Both the position numbers and the translations under genes were made by a program. Of a stretch of DNA of 9,473 bases, positions 6,566 through 9,473 are shown one piece after another. The notes beneath the pieces are model-generated. The model had not been told where the DNA came from. It did no database searches and saw nothing but the letters and a program-made list of their open reading frames with translations. The DNA comes from Alphaproteobacteria bacterium UBA1303 (GTDB taxonomy: Bacteria > Pseudomonadota > Alphaproteobacteria > Micropepsales > Micropepsaceae): the NCBI GenBank assembly GCA_002307315.1, contig DBTZ01000022.1, positions 12,472 to 21,944 on the forward strand, given 5' to 3'. The stretch's first letter is position 1. Every line of letters begins with the position of its first letter.

Positions 6566-8353
6566 TTATCCGCTCGACGCCTCGCGCTTGAGCTCCAGTT
6601 CCAGCCAGCGTTCCTCAAGGGCTGCACGCTGGGTTTCCGCCTCGGTAAGCTTGGCCGAAAGGTCGGCGAATCCGGCCGGGTCGCGGGCGTAAAGCCCGGC
6701 GTCCGAAAGTTTCCCATGCAGGACGGCGACGGTTTTCTCCAGCGCCTCGATCTCGCCGGGAATGGTCTTCAGTTCGTGCTGTTGCGAAAACGTCAGCTTC
6801 GCCTTTGCCGCCGTCTTTTCGCGCGCCGGCTTGCTTTCCTTCCTCGCGGCGGGCTTGTCCGTCACCCCCAGCCCGCGCTGGGCGATCATGTCGGTATAAC
6901 CGCCGGCATATTCGACGAAGCGGCCGTCACCCTCGGCGAAAAGAATGGCCGAAACCGTACGGTCGAGGAAATCGCGGTCGTGGCTGACCAGCAGCACCGT
7001 CCCCGGATACTCGTCCACCAGTTCTTCCAGCAGATCCAAGGTTTCGAGATCGAGATCGTTGGTCGGCTCGTCGAGCACCAGAAAGTTGGCGGGTTTTGCC
7101 AGCACTTTGGCCAGCAACAGCCGCGCCCGCTCGCCGCCCGACAGCACCGATACCGGCGTCTTGGCCTGGGCGGGCGCAAACAGAAAGTCCTTCATGTAGC
7201 TCATCACATGCCGCCGCTCGCCGCCGACGTCGAGCTTATCGCCGGAATCGCCGGTCAGCGTCTCCTGCAAGGTCTTGTCGGGATCGAGGGCGCGGATCTG
7301 TTCGAGCGCCGCCATGACGATGTTGGCGCCGATCGTCACCGCGCCGGCATCGGGCTTTAGCTTGCCGGTCAGAAGATTGATCAGCGTGGTCTTGCCCGCG
7401 CCGTTGGCCCCGACGATGCCGATGCGGTCGCCGCGCAAAATGCGGGTGGAGAAATCCTTGACGATGGCGCGGTCGCCATAGGCCTTCGACACCGTCTCCG
7501 CCGCAATCACGCAGGTGCCGGCCTTGTCGGCTTCGGTAACGGTGAAGCTGACCGTACCCAGGCTTTTGCGCTGCTCGCGGCGGTTCTGGCGCATGCCTGC
7601 CAACAGCGCCATGCGCCGCACGTTGCGCTTGCGCCGCGCGGTGACGCCGTAGCGCACCCAATGCTCCTCGGCGGCGATCTTGCGATCCAGCCGATGGCGT
7701 TCGACCTCTTCCTCCTCCAGCAGCTTGTCGCGCCAGGCTTCGAACGCGCCGAAGCCTTGATCGAGGCGAAAGCTGCGGCCGCGGTCGAGCCAAACCGTGG
7801 CGCGCGACAGGTTCTGCAGAAAGCGCCGGTCGTGGCTGACCAGCACCAGCGCGCCCTTCATGGCCTTCAGTTCCTCTTCCAGCCAGAGGATGGCGGGCAG
7901 GTCCAGATGGTTGGTCGGTTCGTCGAGCATCAGGATGTCGGGACGCGGCGCCAGCACGCGGGCAAGCGCGGCGCGGCGTGCCTGACCGCCGGAAAGCGAC
8001 GCAATCGGTTCGTTGCCGTTGAGGCCCAGCTTGCCCAATAGATAATAGGCGCGGGATTCGTCGCCGCCGTGGCTCAACCCGGCGGCAACGTAAGCCAGCG
8101 TATCGGGATAGCCGGACAGATCGGGTTCCTGCGGCAGATAACTTGCCGTAATGCCGGGCTGCAGGAAACGGCGGCCGGAATCCGGTTCCATCATACCGGC
8201 GGCGATTTTCAGCAGCGTCGATTTGCCGGCGCCGTTGCGCCCGACAATGCACAGCCGTTCGCCCGGTTCGACGAACAGCTCCACGCCGTCGAGAAGTTCC
8301 GTATCGCCGATGCGAAGGCGAACATCCTGCAATGTCAATATCGGTGCGGGCAT
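6566..8353 (-). CDS. uup: ABC-F ATPase, Uup type (595 aa)
   Basis: This is a soluble ABC-F protein with two ATPase domains and no membrane part; the family acts on ribosomes, and Uup also influences transposon excision and DNA-branch processing. Domain 1 has Walker A GRNGAGKST (38-46), signature LSGGQ (120-124), Walker B ILMLDEPTNHLD (140-151) and H-loop His174. A charged, arginine-rich linker (about 205-265) follows. Domain 2 has Walker A GANGAGKTT (315-323), signature LSGGE (404-408), Walker B FLVLDEPTNDLD (424-435) and H-loop His458. A Lys/Ala-rich hinge (about 499-520) leads into a C-terminal helical region (526-590) that looks like the coiled-coil domain particular to Uup. All catalytic residues are present. 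The ATG at 8353 gives the usual start (MPAPILTLQDVRLRIGDTELL), although only a poor Shine-Dalgarno precedes it. It lies downstream of rsh and pyrE on the same strand after a 117-bp gap. Confidence 0.94.
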   Translation of the reverse strand: MPAPILTLQDVRLRIGDTELLDGVELFVEPGERLCIVGRNGAGKSTLLKIAAGMMEPDSGRRFLQPGITASYLPQEPDLSGYPDTLAYVAAGLSHGGDESRAYYLLGKLGLNGNEPIASLSGGQARRAALARVLAPRPDILMLDEPTNHLDLPAILWLEEELKAMKGALVLVSHDRRFLQNLSRATVWLDRGRSFRLDQGFGAFEAWRDKLLEEEEVERHRLDRKIAAEEHWVRYGVTARRKRNVRRMALLAGMRQNRREQRKSLGTVSFTVTEADKAGTCVIAAETVSKAYGDRAIVKDFSTRILRGDRIGIVGANGAGKTTLINLLTGKLKPDAGAVTIGANIVMAALEQIRALDPDKTLQETLTGDSGDKLDVGGERRHVMSYMKDFLFAPAQAKTPVSVLSGGERARLLLAKVLAKPANFLVLDEPTNDLDLETLDLLEELVDEYPGTVLLVSHDRDFLDRTVSAILFAEGDGRFVEYAGGYTDMIAQRGLGVTDKPAARKESKPAREKTAAKAKLTFSQQHELKTIPGEIEALEKTVAVLHGKLSDAGLYARDPAGFADLSAKLTEAETQRAALEERWLELELKREASSG

Positions 8354-8406
8354 GGGGTATTTCTATTTTGCGGAAAAAAATCGTCATTCTCACCGACCGA
8401 CCGGAC

Positions 8407-8412
8407 ATAATA
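8407..8412 (-). promoter_or_regulatory. Possible -10 box for uup
   Basis: The minus strand reads TATTAT here, in the 117-bp gap between pyrE and uup, which would start a transcript about 45 bases before the uup ATG. The hexamer 17 bp upstream (TTCCCG) is a poor -35. A run of seven T on the minus strand (8374-8380) lies between this site and the ATG, without a convincing stem before it. uup may also be read through from pyrE. Confidence 0.25.
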
Positions 8413-8470
8413 CGACGGCCTTGCCGGTGCGGGAAAAGACGGAACAACAGGCATTTTTCGGTAAAGCGCT

Positions 8471-9055
8471 CTATACCAACCCTCGGCTTCCCGGCTTCAC
8501 CGCCGGTGTTCCCTGAAGATGCGGCGGCAGCCGGTCGGCCGGCCATGTCGGCAATTTGAGGGCCGCAAGAGAAATCAACGGCACGCCGACATCGGCCGCG
8601 CCCCCCGAACGGTCGATGACGCAAGATGCGGCCACCGGCACGCCGCCGTGTACCCGGATCGCCTCCAGGCATTCGCGCGAGGACAATCCGGTGGTGACGA
8701 TGTCTTCCACCATCAGCACCTTCTGCCCCGGTTCGAGACGGAAACCGCGGCGCAAGATAAACTGCTTGTTTTCGCGCTCGACATACATGGCGGGCAGCCC
8801 CATCTGGCGGCCCATTTCGTAGCCCGGCACGATACCGCCGACCGCCGGCGAGACGATGGCGGTGATTTCCTCCGCAACCGCCGCCCGCACCTTTTCGGCC
8901 AGCGCCCGGCACAGCTTGGCGGTCGTTTCCGCGTTTTGGAACACCAGCGCCTTTTGCAGAAAGGTATCGGAATGCAGCCCGCTGGACAGAACGAAATGTC
9001 CCTTCAAGAGGGCGCCGGCGGCTTCGAATTCCTGTAGAACCTGTTCGGGTGTCAT
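8471..9055 (-). CDS. pyrE: Orotate phosphoribosyltransferase PyrE (194 aa)
   Basis: PyrE joins orotate to PRPP to make orotidine 5'-phosphate in de novo pyrimidine synthesis (cytoplasm, usually a dimer). The PRPP-binding signature is VLMVEDIVTTGLSS (residues 113-126). Other supporting stretches are 'GHFVLSSGLHSDTFLQKALV' (19-38), 'IVSPAVGGIVPGYEMGRQMG' (67-86), 'YVERENKQFILRRGF' (91-105) with the flexible catalytic loop, and the end 'PPHLQGTPAVKPGSRGLV'. This length and C-terminus fit the short PyrE subtype (TIGR01367-like) found in many alphaproteobacteria. The usual Gly-Gly/Gly-Asp after TTG is Gly-Leu here, a minor change in the loop. The ATG overlaps the rsh stop codon in ATGA, so translation is likely coupled to rsh. 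Secure identification. Confidence 0.96.
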   Translation of the reverse strand: MTPEQVLQEFEAAGALLKGHFVLSSGLHSDTFLQKALVFQNAETTAKLCRALAEKVRAAVAEEITAIVSPAVGGIVPGYEMGRQMGLPAMYVERENKQFILRRGFRLEPGQKVLMVEDIVTTGLSSRECLEAIRVHGGVPVAASCVIDRSGGAADVGVPLISLAALKLPTWPADRLPPHLQGTPAVKPGSRGLV

Positions 9056-9473
9056 GCTTGCTCGCTATTTTCTTCCGGTCCGCGGACGCGATCAACTCTT
9101 TCGACCACCGCGTTGACCCGCATGGCGCCGAGAATGTTCTGCAGGTGCGACACGTCGCGCACCATGACATCGACCTCGAACTCGAAAAACAGCGCGTTGC
9201 GGTTGGTGGTCTTGAGGTTGAAGATATTGCCGCCGTTGTTGCCGATCACCGTCATCACCGCCCCCAAGGATCCGAAGGTGTTCTTCACCCGCACGTTAAG
9301 CCGCGCCACCGACGGGCCGGCCTCGGCGGCGTTGCTCGACCAGGCGACGTCGAGCCAATCGTCCATGCTCGATTGCGCCTTTTCCAGTTCGCCGCAGTCG
9401 ATGGTATGGATCACCACGCCCTTGCCCGGCTCGCGAATACCGACGATGCGGTCGCCCGGCAGCGGATGGCAGC
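9052..9473 (-). CDS. rsh: RelA/SpoT (Rsh) family (p)ppGpp synthetase/hydrolase, C-terminal part
   Basis: Only the last 140 residues are in the window; the gene runs off the right edge. They begin in the conserved 'CHPLPGDRIVGIREPGKGV' segment followed by 'VIHTIDC', typical of the region just before the C-terminal regulatory part of RelA/SpoT enzymes. An ACT domain follows ('ARLNVRVKNTFGSLGAVMTVI', 'NIFNLKTTNRN', 'FFEFEVDVMVRDVSHLQNILGAMR', then 'VVERVDRV'). Rsh enzymes make and break (p)ppGpp in the stringent response; the ACT domain senses amino-acid state or the ribosome. The catalytic HD and synthetase domains are outside the window, so whether both activities are present cannot be judged. 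It ends in TGA overlapping the pyrE ATG. Confidence 0.93.
   Translation of the reverse strand, partial: CHPLPGDRIVGIREPGKGVVIHTIDCGELEKAQSSMDDWLDVAWSSNAAEAGPSVARLNVRVKNTFGSLGAVMTVIGNNGGNIFNLKTTNRNALFFEFEVDVMVRDVSHLQNILGAMRVNAVVERVDRVRGPEENSEQA

Noticed and set aside
8374..8400. Intrinsic terminator of pyrE ending in the minus-strand T7 run
   Set aside because: The sequence before the T-run forms only very short, weak pairings; the T-run alone is not enough.
7236..9170. Minus-strand 644-aa open frame spanning uup, pyrE and rsh
   Set aside because: It runs out of frame through three well-recognised genes and its product is an Arg-rich, low-complexity sequence typical of a shifted GC-rich frame.

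Overview
The window looks like a chromosomal piece of an alphaproteobacterium. The grounds are GC-rich coding sequence, a short PyrE (194 aa) encoded directly after an Rsh (RelA/SpoT) gene, an Uup-type ABC-F protein that begins in the usual alphaproteobacterial way, and a TonB-dependent receptor with a 'VVVTAQKREQN' TonB-box region like those of receptor-rich alphaproteobacteria. The order or genus cannot be fixed from this sequence. No mobile element, tRNA, rRNA or CRISPR array was seen.

Left part (1-1815): the 5' two thirds of thiC lies on the minus strand and runs off the left edge. It is preceded by a clear TPP riboswitch and a TTGACA/17 bp/ATTATC promoter. Divergent from it is a small HExxH metallopeptidase of the zincin-like family. 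That gene converges with a minus-strand creatininase-family amidohydrolase, 35 bp away.

Centre (1815-6270): the creatininase-family gene and an 839-aa TonB-dependent receptor diverge from a 322-bp intergenic region holding an AT-rich element and a long, partly structured leader. The receptor ends in a textbook intrinsic terminator and is followed by an OmpW-family outer-membrane protein. A similar AT-rich TCGTATAT...TACATA element lies upstream of ompW. Receptor, OmpW and amidohydrolase could form a small uptake and processing unit for an unidentified compound; this is inference from layout only.

Right part (6270-9473): two hairpins follow ompW. Next comes a 47-aa single-pass membrane microprotein gene with a good ribosome binding site (6385-6528). 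On the minus strand, read right to left, are the 3' end of rsh (C-terminal ACT domain), pyrE (ATGA overlap with rsh), a 117-bp gap with a possible promoter, and uup. This is a housekeeping block for stringent response, pyrimidine synthesis and an ABC-F ATPase.

Most of the window is ordinary. The points worth a second look are the receptor/OmpW/creatininase neighbourhood with its shared AT-rich element, the alanine-rich (GCC)6 insert in the receptor, and the unlisted membrane microprotein.
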